Below are positions 28,813 through 37,379 of a stretch of 64,000 bases of DNA, piece after piece. The notes under the pieces are model-generated. The model was given only the letters and a program-made list of their open reading frames with translations. It was not told where the DNA came from and made no database searches. The stretch spans positions 150,474 through 214,473 of the forward strand of contig JAUNUH010000004.1 in assembly GCA_030538275.1 (NCBI GenBank). Direction: 5' to 3'. How positions within the stretch are numbered: the first letter of the stretch is position 1; every line of letters starts with the position of its first letter. Source of the stretch: Flavobacteriaceae bacterium (GTDB lineage: Bacteria > Bacteroidota > Bacteroidia > Flavobacteriales > Weeksellaceae). Both the position numbers and the translations under genes were made by a program.

Positions 28813-28972
28813 GGGCAGCGAACGTGCTGTCCGCTACAATCTTTTGGCGCAATTGGCACAAAAAAATGCTTTCCGGCGGTTTGTTCCGTCACGCCACCGG
28901 CGGAAAAGCAATTTTTGTAAACCAATTGCGCCAAAAGGATTTACGCTACCATCACTGCCGCAGATCCACCCT
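28813..28972. repeat. Long palindromic repeat, copy 2
   Basis: Stem 28842-28856 (TTTTGGCGCAATTGG) pairs with 28922-28936. An inner stem around 28860-28880 pairs imperfectly with 28898-28918. The left arm 28813-28841 contains GCTGTCCGCTACAATC; the right arm 28937-28972 contains GGATTTACGCTACCATC. The arms match those at 18978-19120 and 45567-45740, but the stem sequence is unique. It lies between lon and the HRDC gene; no coding sequence is convincing in this 350 bp gap. Confidence 0.85.
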
Positions 28973-28991
28973 TCAATCCACTACCCAAATG

Positions 28992-29432
28992 TTAGAAAAT
29001 TGACGACAATAATTCTAGAATTTGCTGACCGAATTGTTCTTTTTTCTTTTCGCCAATTCCGTGAACTTTATCCAGATCCTCGATTGTAACAGGCTTAATT
29101 TTGGCTAGTGAATCAATAGTTTTATTGCTTAAAATCATAAAAGCCGGAACCATTTCTTCGCGTGAGGTTTCCATGCGCCAGTCTTTTAATATTTTGATTA
29201 TTTCTATTTCCTCCTCAGTCCACAGCACCTTCTCAACTTCTGAATCATCTTTTTCTAATAAGATTTCCTTGGGCTCGAAATGAATTAAAACAGACCAAAA
29301 ATTAACTTTTGATTGAATCAACTGCACATTCGATTTTATGAATTTCACCTGGTTCAGAAATTCATTTAGTACATCCTGATCATGGGTAAAATGTTCTTTA
29401 TCCAACCGAATATGAAAAACTTTGATCTGCAT
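28992..29432 (-). CDS. HRDC domain protein
   Basis: A 146-residue protein whose C-terminal half (residues 70-146) is an HRDC helical domain: ILKDWRMETSREE, then PAFMILSNKTIDSLAKIKP and GIGEKKKEQFG. HRDC domains bind nucleic acid in RecQ helicases and RNase D. The N-terminal half is unrecognised. No helicase or nuclease is attached or adjacent, so it is a stand-alone HRDC protein of the kind often seen in flavobacteria. The transketolase gene upstream ends 15 bp before its start. Confidence 0.85.
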   Translation of the reverse strand: MQIKVFHIRLDKEHFTHDQDVLNEFLNQVKFIKSNVQLIQSKVNFWSVLIHFEPKEILLEKDDSEVEKVLWTEEEIEIIKILKDWRMETSREEMVPAFMILSNKTIDSLAKIKPVTIEDLDKVHGIGEKKKEQFGQQILELLSSIF

Positions 29433-29447
29433 GAAAACAAAAATTTT

Positions 29448-30398
29448 TTATTTCCTTTTCAATACTTTGCGCACTTTTGCGATAACGGCGTCCTTGTCTA
29501 GGCCGTATTTTGCCAATAATTCTTCTGGTTTTCCACTTTCGCCAAAAGTATCATTGGTTCCTACAAATTCCTGCGGCACCGGAAATTTGGAAGTTAACAG
29601 ACGAGCAACACTTTCGCCCAAACCGCCAAAAATATTATGTTCTTCTGCCGAAACTAGGGCTTTGGTTTTCTTCACGGAATTCAGAATAATTTCTTCATCC
29701 AGCGGTTTGATGGTGTGAATATTGATTACTTCACAAGAAATTCCTTCTTTGGACAATTCGTCTGCTGCCACCAAAGCTTCCCAAACCAAATGTCCCGTAG
29801 CAATGATAGTAACGTCGGTTCCTTCTTCCAGCAGAATTCCTTTTCCAATTTCAAATTTCATATCTTCTGGGATAAAAACAGGCCATTTGGGTCGGCCAAA
29901 TCGCAGATAAACAGGTCCGTCATATTCTGCTGCAGCCATAGTAGCAGCTTTGGTTTGGTTATAATCACACGGATTGATTACCGTCATTCCGGGTAGCATT
30001 TTCATCAATCCGATATCTTCCAAAATTTGATGTGTGGCACCATCTTCTCCCAAAGTTACGCCTGCATGCGATGCCGCAATTTTCACATTTTTACCAGAAT
30101 ACGCAATCGACTGACGAATTTGATCATATACCCTACCGGTAGAGAAATTGGCAAAAGTACCTGTAAAAGGAATTTTACCTCCTGTAGCAAGTCCAGCCGC
30201 AATTCCCATCATATTGGCCTCGGCAATACCAATTTGAAAAAATCGCTCAGGGTTTTCTTTTTCGAAATCTTCCATTTTGAGCGAGCCTTTCAAATCTGCA
30301 CAAAGTGCTACAACATTTTTGTTTTTTCTACCTAACTCGGTAAGGCCATCACCAAATCCCGAACGAGTATCTTTTTTTTCTTTAAATGTATATTTCAT
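29448..30398 (-). CDS. Transketolase C-terminal subunit
   Basis: The pyrimidine-binding and C-terminal domains of a split transketolase, which moves two-carbon units in the pentose phosphate pathway with thiamine diphosphate. From ATG 30398 it has 316 residues, with [32 protein letters not shown] (catalytic Glu) and [17 protein letters not shown]. An upstream TTG at 30443 would overlap the N-terminal subunit gene and adds residues that are not conserved. It is separated from the N-terminal subunit stop by one base, so the two are co-translated. Confidence 0.94.
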   Translation of the reverse strand: MKYTFKEKKDTRSGFGDGLTELGRKNKNVVALCADLKGSLKMEDFEKENPERFFQIGIAEANMMGIAAGLATGGKIPFTGTFANFSTGRVYDQIRQSIAYSGKNVKIAASHAGVTLGEDGATHQILEDIGLMKMLPGMTVINPCDYNQTKAATMAAAEYDGPVYLRFGRPKWPVFIPEDMKFEIGKGILLEEGTDVTIIATGHLVWEALVAADELSKEGISCEVINIHTIKPLDEEIILNSVKKTKALVSAEEHNIFGGLGESVARLLTSKFPVPQEFVGTNDTFGESGKPEELLAKYGLDKDAVIAKVRKVLKRK

Positions 30399-30399
30399 T

Positions 30400-31248
30400 T
30401 TAGTAATCTTTAAGTAATGTTTCGGGAATCTGGTTGAATGCAATGGCTAATTCATCATCATTGGGTGCTTTTCCATGCCATGCGTGCGTTCCCATCATAT
30501 AATCTACGCCGAATCCCATTTCTGTATCCAATAATATGGCAATAGGTTTTCCTTTACCGGCAAGCATTTTTGCCTCATACAATGCCTTGAGCACTTCTTC
30601 TATATCGTTACCATTTTCTACTTCTATCACATCCCATAAAAATGCCTCGAATTTTCTACGCAAATCTCCTAGAAATAATACATCTTCTGTATTTCCATCA
30701 ATTTGTCGATGATTACGATCCACCGTCATGATGAGATTGTCGATTTTGTTGGCCCCAGCATACATCAAGGCCTCCCAAATTTGGCCTTCTTGTAATTCTC
30801 CATCACCTTGAAGCGTGAAAATCAATTTATCATCTTGATTTAATCTTTTACTTATAGCCATTCCGATACCCACAGAAAGTCCCTGGCCTAAAGATCCCGT
30901 TGCAATACGTACTCCTGGCAATCCTTCATGCGTTGTAGGATGTCCTTGTAAGCGAGAATCTATTTTTCTGAAAGTTGCCAATTCTGAAACAGGAAAAAAA
31001 CCACTTCGCGCCAAAACGCTGTAATATAATGGCGAAATATGACCGTTTGAAAGTATGAAAACATCTTCATTGGCTCCCGACATTTCAAAATCCGTAGAAT
31101 AATCCATAATTTCTTGATACAAAGCCACCATAAACTCTGTACAACCTAGGGATCCCCCCGGGTGACCGCTGTCAACCGCATGCACCATGCGTAAAATATC
31201 GCGCCTTACCTGACTGCAAAGTTGTTGCAATTCCTGAATATCTGCCAT
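30400..31248 (-). CDS. Transketolase N-terminal subunit
   Basis: The thiamine-diphosphate-binding subunit of 282 residues, forming a complete transketolase with the next gene. [15 protein letters not shown] near residue 30 contacts the cofactor, [15 protein letters not shown] near residue 145 is the GDG(X)nN-type metal/diphosphate motif, and THAWHGKAP near the end fits the family. Splitting into two ORFs is common in Bacteroidota, archaea and some Firmicutes. Confidence 0.95.
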   Translation of the reverse strand: MADIQELQQLCSQVRRDILRMVHAVDSGHPGGSLGCTEFMVALYQEIMDYSTDFEMSGANEDVFILSNGHISPLYYSVLARSGFFPVSELATFRKIDSRLQGHPTTHEGLPGVRIATGSLGQGLSVGIGMAISKRLNQDDKLIFTLQGDGELQEGQIWEALMYAGANKIDNLIMTVDRNHRQIDGNTEDVLFLGDLRRKFEAFLWDVIEVENGNDIEEVLKALYEAKMLAGKGKPIAILLDTEMGFGVDYMMGTHAWHGKAPNDDELAIAFNQIPETLLKDY

Positions 31249-31436
31249 GAAATTTAATTTTTTTCAAAAATATGAAAAGTCTTTTTCAATAGCCAATTAA
31301 GACCATGCTAATTATTACTCAACTTGATATTTCATTCAAAAAATCTCTACATTTCAGTGCAATTTATTTTCATTTTTAATCAAATTGATTTTTCTGTTTA
31401 TTCAGATTTTGTGTATCTTTTCGCCAAATATTAAAT

Positions 31437-32279
31437 ATGAAAAAAATTCTTTTCTTTATCGGCTTAGCCGCATCTGTTACTATGATGGACGCACAGGTAA
31501 AAGCACCTCAACCCAGCCCTGCAGCAACAGTAAAACAAAACGTGGGATTATCTGAAATTACGGTAGAGTACTCCAGACCTTCGGCAAAAAATCGTAGTAT
31601 ATTTGGTGATTTGGTACCATACAACCAATTATGGAGAACGGGCGCCAATTCTGCAACATCCATTAGCTTTAACTCTGAGGTAAATTTTGGTGGAAAAACT
31701 GTTCCGGCAGGTACTTACGCTTTATACTCAATTCCTAAAGCCAATGAGTGGGAAATTATTTTGTATAAAGACACAAAAGTTTGGGGCGCGCCAAAAACTT
31801 TGGATGAAAATCAAATTGCGACCAAAAGCGTTCAAAAATCTGTAAAAATCAGTCCAGCCGTAGAAAGCTTTCAAATTACATTTGATGATTTACGAAATAA
31901 TGGAGCCAATTTGGTGATTTCCTGGGAAAACACCATGGTAAAAGTACCCATCACCGTGGATTCAAAAAAAGAAGTTTTGGCGAGTATAGAAAAAACGATG
32001 AACGGACCTTCTGCTAATGATTATTACCAAGCAGCAAGTTACTATTTGGACGAAAAAATGGAATTGGACAAGGCATTGGAATGGTCTAAAAAAGCCATAC
32101 AAATGCGCCCTGATGCATTCTGGATGACAAAACAGCAATCTGAGATTTATGCAGAAAAAGGCGATTTTAAAAATGCAATTTCATCTGCGAAAAACTCTTT
32201 GGAAGTGGCTAAAAAGGCTGGAAATGAAGATTATGTGAAAATGAACGAGGAAAATATCAAAAAATGGAGTAAAAAGTAA
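31437..32279 (+). CDS. Exported DUF2911 protein with TPR-like C-terminus
   Basis: A 280-residue exported protein. The signal peptide (residues 1-19) ends MMDAQ. Residues 20-165 are the DUF2911 domain: ITVEYSRPSAKNRSIFG, then LVPYNQLWRTGANSAT and VPAGTYALYSIP. Residues 185-280 form helical TPR-like repeats (YYLDEKMELDKALEWSKKAI and IYAEKGDFKNAISSAKNSL). The family is common in Bacteroidota and its function is unknown; it is probably periplasmic. It is a single-gene unit closed by a strong terminator. Confidence 0.88.
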   Translation: MKKILFFIGLAASVTMMDAQVKAPQPSPAATVKQNVGLSEITVEYSRPSAKNRSIFGDLVPYNQLWRTGANSATSISFNSEVNFGGKTVPAGTYALYSIPKANEWEIILYKDTKVWGAPKTLDENQIATKSVQKSVKISPAVESFQITFDDLRNNGANLVISWENTMVKVPITVDSKKEVLASIEKTMNGPSANDYYQAASYYLDEKMELDKALEWSKKAIQMRPDAFWMTKQQSEIYAEKGDFKNAISSAKNSLEVAKKAGNEDYVKMNEENIKKWSKK

Positions 32280-32309
32280 ATTTTCATTTTTCTAAACTAG
32301 TTTCAATGA

Positions 32310-32348
32310 AATAGACCTCTGATATTTAGCTTCAGAGGTCTATTTTTT
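32310..32348 (+). terminator. Rho-independent terminator after the DUF2911 gene
   Basis: A 13-bp perfect stem (AATAGACCTCTGA, 32310-32322, pairing with 32332-32344) followed by a T run. It separates the convergent DUF2911 and rocD genes. Confidence 0.88.
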
Positions 32349-32437
32349 TCTGCAAGATTCTATACTTTAAAAATTTATAAATCAGGCTAGATTTTATTCA
32401 AGAAAAATTAAATTTTAAATAAATTCACTTTTCTGAA

Positions 32438-33682
32438 CTAGCTTTTTTTGAATTCATTGATGGTTTCTGTAATAATTTGAATACATTCATAAAGTTGCTC
32501 TTCTGTCATGACCAATGGAGGGGCAAAACGAATGATGTTACCGTGTGTGGGTTTTGCCAATAATCCTTTTTTCATGAGTTCAATACAAATCTCCCATGCG
32601 GTTGAGCTTTCTTCTGTATCATTGATTACAATGGCATTAAGCAATCCTTTTCCACGTACCAATTTTACCAAATCATTTGAATCTACCAACTTTTGAATTT
32701 CTGATCTGAAAATTTCACCCATTTTCTCAGCATGTTCTGCCAAATTTTCGTCCAAAACCACCTTCATAGCTGCTAAGGCTACCGCGCAAGCCAAGGGATT
32801 TCCGCCAAAAGTTGAACCATGTTGGCCTGGCTGTAATACGCCTATTACTGAATCATCTGAGAGAACTGCCGACACGGGATAAACCCCTCCACTTAATGCC
32901 TTTCCTAATATTAAAACATCTGGGTGAACAGCTTCATGATCTACCGCCAACATGCGACCTGTACGCGCAATTCCTGTCTGAATTTCATCGGCAATAAACA
33001 AGGAGTCGTATTTTTTGCAAAGTTCTGATGCGGCTTTCAAATATCCATCTGATGGAACATAAACTCCAGCTTCACCTTGAATGGGCTCTACCAAAAAAGC
33101 CACTACATTTTCTTGTTGTAAAGCGGTTTCCAACGCATCCAAGTCGTCATAAGGAACTTTGATAAAACCTTTGGTATAGGGTCCGAAATGATTTCTTGCG
33201 TCTTGGTCATTACTAAATGAAATTATGGTAGTGGTACGACCATGGAAATTATTTTCTGCTACGATGATTTGTGCTTCACGATCGGGAATTCCACGTCTTT
33301 CGTAACCGTATTTTCTGGCAATTTTTATGGCCGATTCTACTGCTTCTGCGCCAGAGTTCATAGGCAATAGCTTGTCGTAACCAAAAAGTTCACAAGCAAA
33401 TTTTTCCCATTGACCCAATTGATCGCTGTGAAATGCACGTGAAGTAAGTGTAAGTTTTTCAGCTTGTTTTTTGAGTGCTTCAATAATTACTGGATGACAA
33501 TGACCTTGATTTACAGCAGAGTAAGCTGATAGAAAATCATAATATTTTTTGCCTTCTACATCCCAGACAAAAACACCTTTTCCTTGTTTCAAAACGACGG
33601 GTAGCGGATGATAATTATGCGCTCCGTAGCGATGTTCCATTTCTATAAGTTGCTCTGATGAGTATTGGATTTCTTGTGACAT
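32438..33682 (-). CDS. rocD: Ornithine aminotransferase
   Basis: PLP-dependent class III aminotransferase that converts ornithine and 2-oxoglutarate to glutamate semialdehyde and glutamate. The 414 residues begin with the typical [13 protein letters not shown]. They include [12 protein letters not shown], the pyridine-ring Asp in [15 protein letters not shown], and the PLP-binding Lys in [15 protein letters not shown]. It is followed upstream by the lysine 6-aminotransferase and the aldehyde dehydrogenase on the same strand, suggesting a block of diamino-acid breakdown, though each gene has its own regulatory signals. Confidence 0.95.
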   Translation of the reverse strand: MSQEIQYSSEQLIEMEHRYGAHNYHPLPVVLKQGKGVFVWDVEGKKYYDFLSAYSAVNQGHCHPVIIEALKKQAEKLTLTSRAFHSDQLGQWEKFACELFGYDKLLPMNSGAEAVESAIKIARKYGYERRGIPDREAQIIVAENNFHGRTTTIISFSNDQDARNHFGPYTKGFIKVPYDDLDALETALQQENVVAFLVEPIQGEAGVYVPSDGYLKAASELCKKYDSLFIADEIQTGIARTGRMLAVDHEAVHPDVLILGKALSGGVYPVSAVLSDDSVIGVLQPGQHGSTFGGNPLACAVALAAMKVVLDENLAEHAEKMGEIFRSEIQKLVDSNDLVKLVRGKGLLNAIVINDTEESSTAWEICIELMKKGLLAKPTHGNIIRFAPPLVMTEEQLYECIQIITETINEFKKS

Positions 33683-33704
33683 ATTTGTATGAATTGAACT
33701 GTGT

Positions 33705-33712
33705 CAAATTTA
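33705..33712 (-). promoter_or_regulatory. Candidate -7 element (TAAATTTG) for rocD
   Basis: On the minus strand TAAATTTG matches TAnnTTTG and lies 22 bp before the rocD ATG. No clear -33 element was found. Confidence 0.4.
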
Positions 33713-33774
33713 ACAAAAGAAAATGAAAATTTCGTCTGATTTTGAAATCATCCAAATCCAGTCAGAAATTTAGA

Positions 33775-33806
33775 ATAAAAAAAGCCCGATTCAATTATCG
33801 AGCTTT
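33775..33806 (-). terminator. Terminator after L-lysine 6-transaminase
   Basis: AAAGCCCGAT (33781-33790) pairs with ATCGAGCTTT (33797-33806), one mismatch, with a T run on the minus strand. It lies 20 bp past the stop. Confidence 0.75.
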
Positions 33807-33826
33807 AATTTTTTGGACTACTAAAT

Positions 33827-35137
33827 TTATTGCGTAAGTACTTCCCTGATGATACTTATGGAATCATCAATTTCTTTTTTGGTCACTGTTAAATGCGGTC
33901 TATAGCGAATACTTTCTGTTCCGCACATCAATAGCATTAATTTATGATCAAAAGCTTTTTTCCAGAATGCAACGCGCTCTTCATCATTTGGTAAATCAAA
34001 AGCACACCATAATCCGCGTCCGCGTACATTGGTGATTTGTGGAAATTCTGCTTCTAATTTTTGAAGTTCGCTCAACAAATGTTCACCCATTACTTTGGCG
34101 TTTTCTACCAGATTCTCGTTTTCTATAACTTCCAGAATCAATTTGAAACGCATCATATCGATAAAATTACCCCCAAAAGTAGAATTGATTCTACTGCTTT
34201 CTACAAAAACATTATTCTCTACTTGGTTCAATTTTTCTTTATTGGCCAGGATTCCGCAAACCTGTGCTTTTTTACCAAAAGACATTACATCTGGAACAAT
34301 TCCGTAATGTTGCCAAGCCCACATGTCGCCGGTAATTCCCATACCACATTGTACCTCATCAAATATCAATAATACCTCTTTTTCATCACAAATATCTCTA
34401 AGGTATTGCAAAAATTCTTTTCTGAAAAAGTTATCACCACCTTCTCCTTGAATGGTTTCCAGGCATATACAAGCGATTTGGTCTGGATTATTATCAAATG
34501 CAGCTTCAATTTGTAATTTAGCTTCATTTTCCAGTGCTATGGTTTTTGATTTATTTTCTTCATTGAAAGGGAAGAACATCTTTGGATTTGTAATTCTAGG
34601 CCAGTCAAATTTTGGAAAATACATAAACTTCCGTGGATCCTTGGTATTGGTCAAGGATAAAGTATAGCCACTGCGTCCGTGAAAAGCTTGTTTGAAATGT
34701 ATTACCTGTCCGGCTTCTTTGTTGATACCTCGAGATAAATTTAATCTGGTTTTCCAATCAAAAGCGGTTTTTAATGCATTTTCAACGGCTAATGCACCTC
34801 CCGAAACAAAAAATGCATATTGCAATTCATCGGGGATAGACACTCTAGAAAAAGTGTCTAGAAAATCTGCGAATTCTTTGTTATAAACATCAGACATAGA
34901 TGGCTTAATGATTGCCATTTGTCCTAGCCATTCCTTATGTTGAACGATGTACGGATGATTATAACCTATTGCAGATGATGCAAACATGGAGAACATATCC
35001 AAATATTCTTCTCCATCGTCGGTTACGATATAACTATCGTGAGATTTTTCTAGGTTCATAACCATGTCAAATCCATCGGCAAGAATATGTTTGCCTAGTC
35101 TATCGTGAATTTTTTTTGCTAAAACTGTATCACTCAT
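33827..35137 (-). CDS. lat: L-lysine 6-transaminase
   Basis: A 436-residue class III PLP aminotransferase matching the L-lysine 6-aminotransferase family, which converts lysine to 2-aminoadipate 6-semialdehyde. FFVSGGALAVENALKTAFDWK, KQAFHGRSGYTLSLTNT and LIFDEVQCGMGITG are visible. The PLP Lys lies in SFGKKAQVCG (first Lys is residue 289). The product is the substrate of the aldehyde dehydrogenase encoded immediately upstream, so the two form a lysine catabolic module. Heptamer repeats precede the start. Confidence 0.93.
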   Translation of the reverse strand: MSDTVLAKKIHDRLGKHILADGFDMVMNLEKSHDSYIVTDDGEEYLDMFSMFASSAIGYNHPYIVQHKEWLGQMAIIKPSMSDVYNKEFADFLDTFSRVSIPDELQYAFFVSGGALAVENALKTAFDWKTRLNLSRGINKEAGQVIHFKQAFHGRSGYTLSLTNTKDPRKFMYFPKFDWPRITNPKMFFPFNEENKSKTIALENEAKLQIEAAFDNNPDQIACICLETIQGEGGDNFFRKEFLQYLRDICDEKEVLLIFDEVQCGMGITGDMWAWQHYGIVPDVMSFGKKAQVCGILANKEKLNQVENNVFVESSRINSTFGGNFIDMMRFKLILEVIENENLVENAKVMGEHLLSELQKLEAEFPQITNVRGRGLWCAFDLPNDEERVAFWKKAFDHKLMLLMCGTESIRYRPHLTVTKKEIDDSISIIREVLTQ

Positions 35138-35143
35138 AATTTA

Positions 35144-35171
35144 AGTTTTGAAGTATAAAGTAGAAAGTCTA
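35144..35171. repeat. Degenerate heptamer tract upstream of lat
   Basis: Four consecutive 7-nt units: AGTTTTG, AAGTATA, AAGTAGA, AAGTCTA. Similar tracts occur at 35241-35275, 62211-62245, 62725-62766 and 63963-64000. Confidence 0.6.
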
Positions 35172-35240
35172 TTTATAAAATTGGACATTTCAATGCTATT
35201 TCTCTTTATACTTAGTTTAATCACTATTTTTTTTTCAAAA

Positions 35241-35275
35241 TTATTACTTCTACACTTCTACTTACTACCGTCTAC
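35241..35275. repeat. Degenerate heptamer tract at the end of the aldehyde dehydrogenase gene
   Basis: Five 7-nt units (TTATTAC, TTCTACA, CTTCTAC, TTACTAC, CGTCTAC) that end exactly at the stop codon. Its complement reads GTAGAAG-like and is inverted relative to the tract at 35144-35171. The 70 bp between them is AT-rich with no further feature. Confidence 0.6.
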
Positions 35276-36805
35276 TTATATGTCAAATTTAATTCCATGA
35301 GCTAGATGCAGTTCTGTTGTGTAATTAATGGTGTTTGTCTGTCTTCTCATATATATTTTCCACGCATCCGAGCCTGATTCTCGTCCTCCGCCAGTTTCCT
35401 TTTCGCCTCCGAAAGCACCGCCAATTTCTGCACCAGAAGTTCCTATATTCACATTTGCAATTCCACAATCAGATCCAGCTTGTGATAAGAATTTTTCTGC
35501 TTCGCGTAAATTGGATGTCATAATAGCCGAAGAAAGACCTTGAACTACTCCATTTTGCAATTCGATAGCATTTTCTACATCTCCACTGTATTTAATCAAA
35601 TATAAAATGGGCGCAAATGTTTCATGTTGTACAATTTCAAATTCATTTTTGGCTTCCACGATAGCCGGTTTTACATAGCATCCGCCTTCGTAACCATCAC
35701 CATCTAATATTCCACCTTCAACCAGAATATTTCCGCCTTCAGATTTGGCTTTTTCCAATGCTTCATTATACATTTTCACAGCATCGTGGTCTATAAGTGG
35801 CCCCACATGATTTTTTTCATCAAGAGGATTTCCTATTTTCAATTGGCCATAAGCCGCTACCAAGGCATCTTTTACTTTATCATAAATACTATCATGAATA
35901 ATTAATCGTCTGGTTGATGTACAACGCTGTCCACATGTACCTACAGCTCCAAAAACAGCTCCAATTACCGTCATTTTAATATCTGCATCTGGTGTAACGA
36001 TAATCGCATTGTTTCCACCCAGTTCCAGCAGAGAACGCCCAAGTCTTTCAGCTACTTTTGCAGCAACAATTTTACCCATTCGGGTTGAACCAGTAGCAGA
36101 AATCAATGGAATTCTATTATCCATAGACATGAACTCACCTACACGATAATCTCCGTTGATAAGACAAGAAACACCTTCGGGTACATTATTTTCTTTGAAA
36201 ATATCTGCTATAATTTTTTGACAAGCTATACTGCATAATGGAACTTTTTCACTTGGTTTCCAGATACAAACATCTCCACAAACCCATGCCAATGCAGTGT
36301 TCCATGACCATACAGCCACAGGAAAATTAAATGCAGAAATGATTCCTACGATTCCAAGTGGATGATATTGATCGTACATTCTATGACCAGGTCGCTCTGA
36401 ATGGATGGTGAACCCGTATAACTGCCGGCTCAATCCTACTGCAAAATCACAAATATCTATCATTTCTTGTACCTCTCCATAGCCTTCCTGCAATGATTTT
36501 CCCATTTCGTAAGAAACCAATTTCCCTAAAGGTTCTTTGAGCTCTCTCAACCGATTCCCGAATTGACGAACGATTTCTCCGCGTTTTGGCGCAGGAACCA
36601 TTCTCCATTCTTTAAAAGCTTTTTCTGCTGTAGATATTACTTTGTTATAATCTTCTTGCGTTGTTGTGTTTACACTGGCTATATATTCCCCGTTGACAGG
36701 AGAAAAAGATGAAATTTCTTCTCCACTGCCAAACCAATTGGAGCCAGTAGAAGTGCCTAGATTCTTGTCTTCTATGCCCAATTGTTTTAATACATCCTGA
36801 ATCAT
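35276..36805 (-). CDS. Aldehyde dehydrogenase, ALDH7-like 2-aminoadipate-semialdehyde dehydrogenase
   Basis: A 509-residue NAD(P)-dependent aldehyde dehydrogenase resembling the ALDH7/antiquitin group. LELGGNNAIIV holds the general-base Glu, and the catalytic nucleophile is Cys295 in GTCGQRCTSTRR. Also visible are the cofactor loop TGSTRMGK and the family-typical GGAFGGEKETGGGRESGSDAWK near the C-terminus. Next to the lysine 6-transaminase gene, the most likely role is oxidation of aminoadipate semialdehyde to 2-aminoadipate. Substrate assignment rests on this context. Confidence 0.9.
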   Translation of the reverse strand: MIQDVLKQLGIEDKNLGTSTGSNWFGSGEEISSFSPVNGEYIASVNTTTQEDYNKVISTAEKAFKEWRMVPAPKRGEIVRQFGNRLRELKEPLGKLVSYEMGKSLQEGYGEVQEMIDICDFAVGLSRQLYGFTIHSERPGHRMYDQYHPLGIVGIISAFNFPVAVWSWNTALAWVCGDVCIWKPSEKVPLCSIACQKIIADIFKENNVPEGVSCLINGDYRVGEFMSMDNRIPLISATGSTRMGKIVAAKVAERLGRSLLELGGNNAIIVTPDADIKMTVIGAVFGAVGTCGQRCTSTRRLIIHDSIYDKVKDALVAAYGQLKIGNPLDEKNHVGPLIDHDAVKMYNEALEKAKSEGGNILVEGGILDGDGYEGGCYVKPAIVEAKNEFEIVQHETFAPILYLIKYSGDVENAIELQNGVVQGLSSAIMTSNLREAEKFLSQAGSDCGIANVNIGTSGAEIGGAFGGEKETGGGRESGSDAWKIYMRRQTNTINYTTELHLAHGIKFDI

Positions 36806-36831
36806 ATATTTTTATTAAATTTTGAAGTTTT

Positions 36832-36839
36832 CAAATTTA
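36832..36839 (-). promoter_or_regulatory. Candidate -7 element (TAAATTTG) for the aldehyde dehydrogenase gene
   Basis: TAAATTTG on the minus strand lies 26 bp before the ATG. No -33 TTG was found at the expected distance. Confidence 0.4.
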
Positions 36840-36910
36840 GGAAAAAACTAAGGAATTACCTAAGTTTCTTGTTTTAAACCTATATTAAAATTTTCCAATT
36901 TTTTTGTTTT

Positions 36911-36944
36911 ATAAAAAAAAAAGAAGCCACTTTTTGGGCTTCTT
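36911..36944 (-). terminator. Terminator after the YegP-like gene
   Basis: AAGAAGCC (36921-36928) pairs with GGCTTCTT (36937-36944); a ten-base T run follows on the minus strand. It lies 23 bp past the stop. Confidence 0.85.
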
Positions 36945-36967
36945 GATTGGCTAGCGATTATTTACGA

Positions 36968-37294
36968 TTATTCTTCTACCGTTTCGGCATCAACTGCGTT
37001 TTTCATCACAGATTGAATGCCGTTGTCTCTAGAAGCTTTGGATTCATACATTTCGCTGGTTCCGATAATTTGTCCATTGGAAGCTTTTAAATTAAAATAA
37101 AATTTGCCATTGGTAGATTCCTTTGAATCAAAATATTTCTCGTCTTGAGAATGTTTCTTCACAGATTCAATCCCATTCATACAAGAAGCTTTGGCAGTAT
37201 ATCCTTCACTTGAAAGTATGTTCTGACCATTAGTAGCTACCAAATTGAATTGATATTCGCCATTTTTTCTTTGTTTTACTTTGAATTTTCCCAT
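36968..37294 (-). CDS. YegP-like DUF1508 protein
   Basis: A 108-residue cytosolic protein made of two DUF1508 repeats: GEYQFNLVATNGQNILSSEGYTAK (residues 12-35) and GKFYFNLKASNGQIIGTSEMYESK (about 61-84), each followed by a CMNGIESVKK or RDNGIQSVMK helix. The function is unknown. The ATG at 37294 (MGKFKVKQ) is used; the open frame extends to 37390, but the extra 32 residues are not family-like and would overlap the symporter gene. It lies 85 bp past that gene and has its own terminator. Confidence 0.88.
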   Translation of the reverse strand: MGKFKVKQRKNGEYQFNLVATNGQNILSSEGYTAKASCMNGIESVKKHSQDEKYFDSKESTNGKFYFNLKASNGQIIGTSEMYESKASRDNGIQSVMKNAVDAETVEE

Positions 37295-37379
37295 TTTATA
37301 AAATTTTTTTGTAATTATATTGAAATTCAATGACTTTGAAAAATATTTAAACGAAATCTTATTAAAAAGTTTCGAACAT

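Noticed and set aside
28746..29089. Plus-strand open frames of 85 and 92 codons over the palindrome between lon and the HRDC gene
   Set aside because: They run through the inverted repeat and into the antisense of the HRDC gene, and encode low-information basic peptides with no family features.
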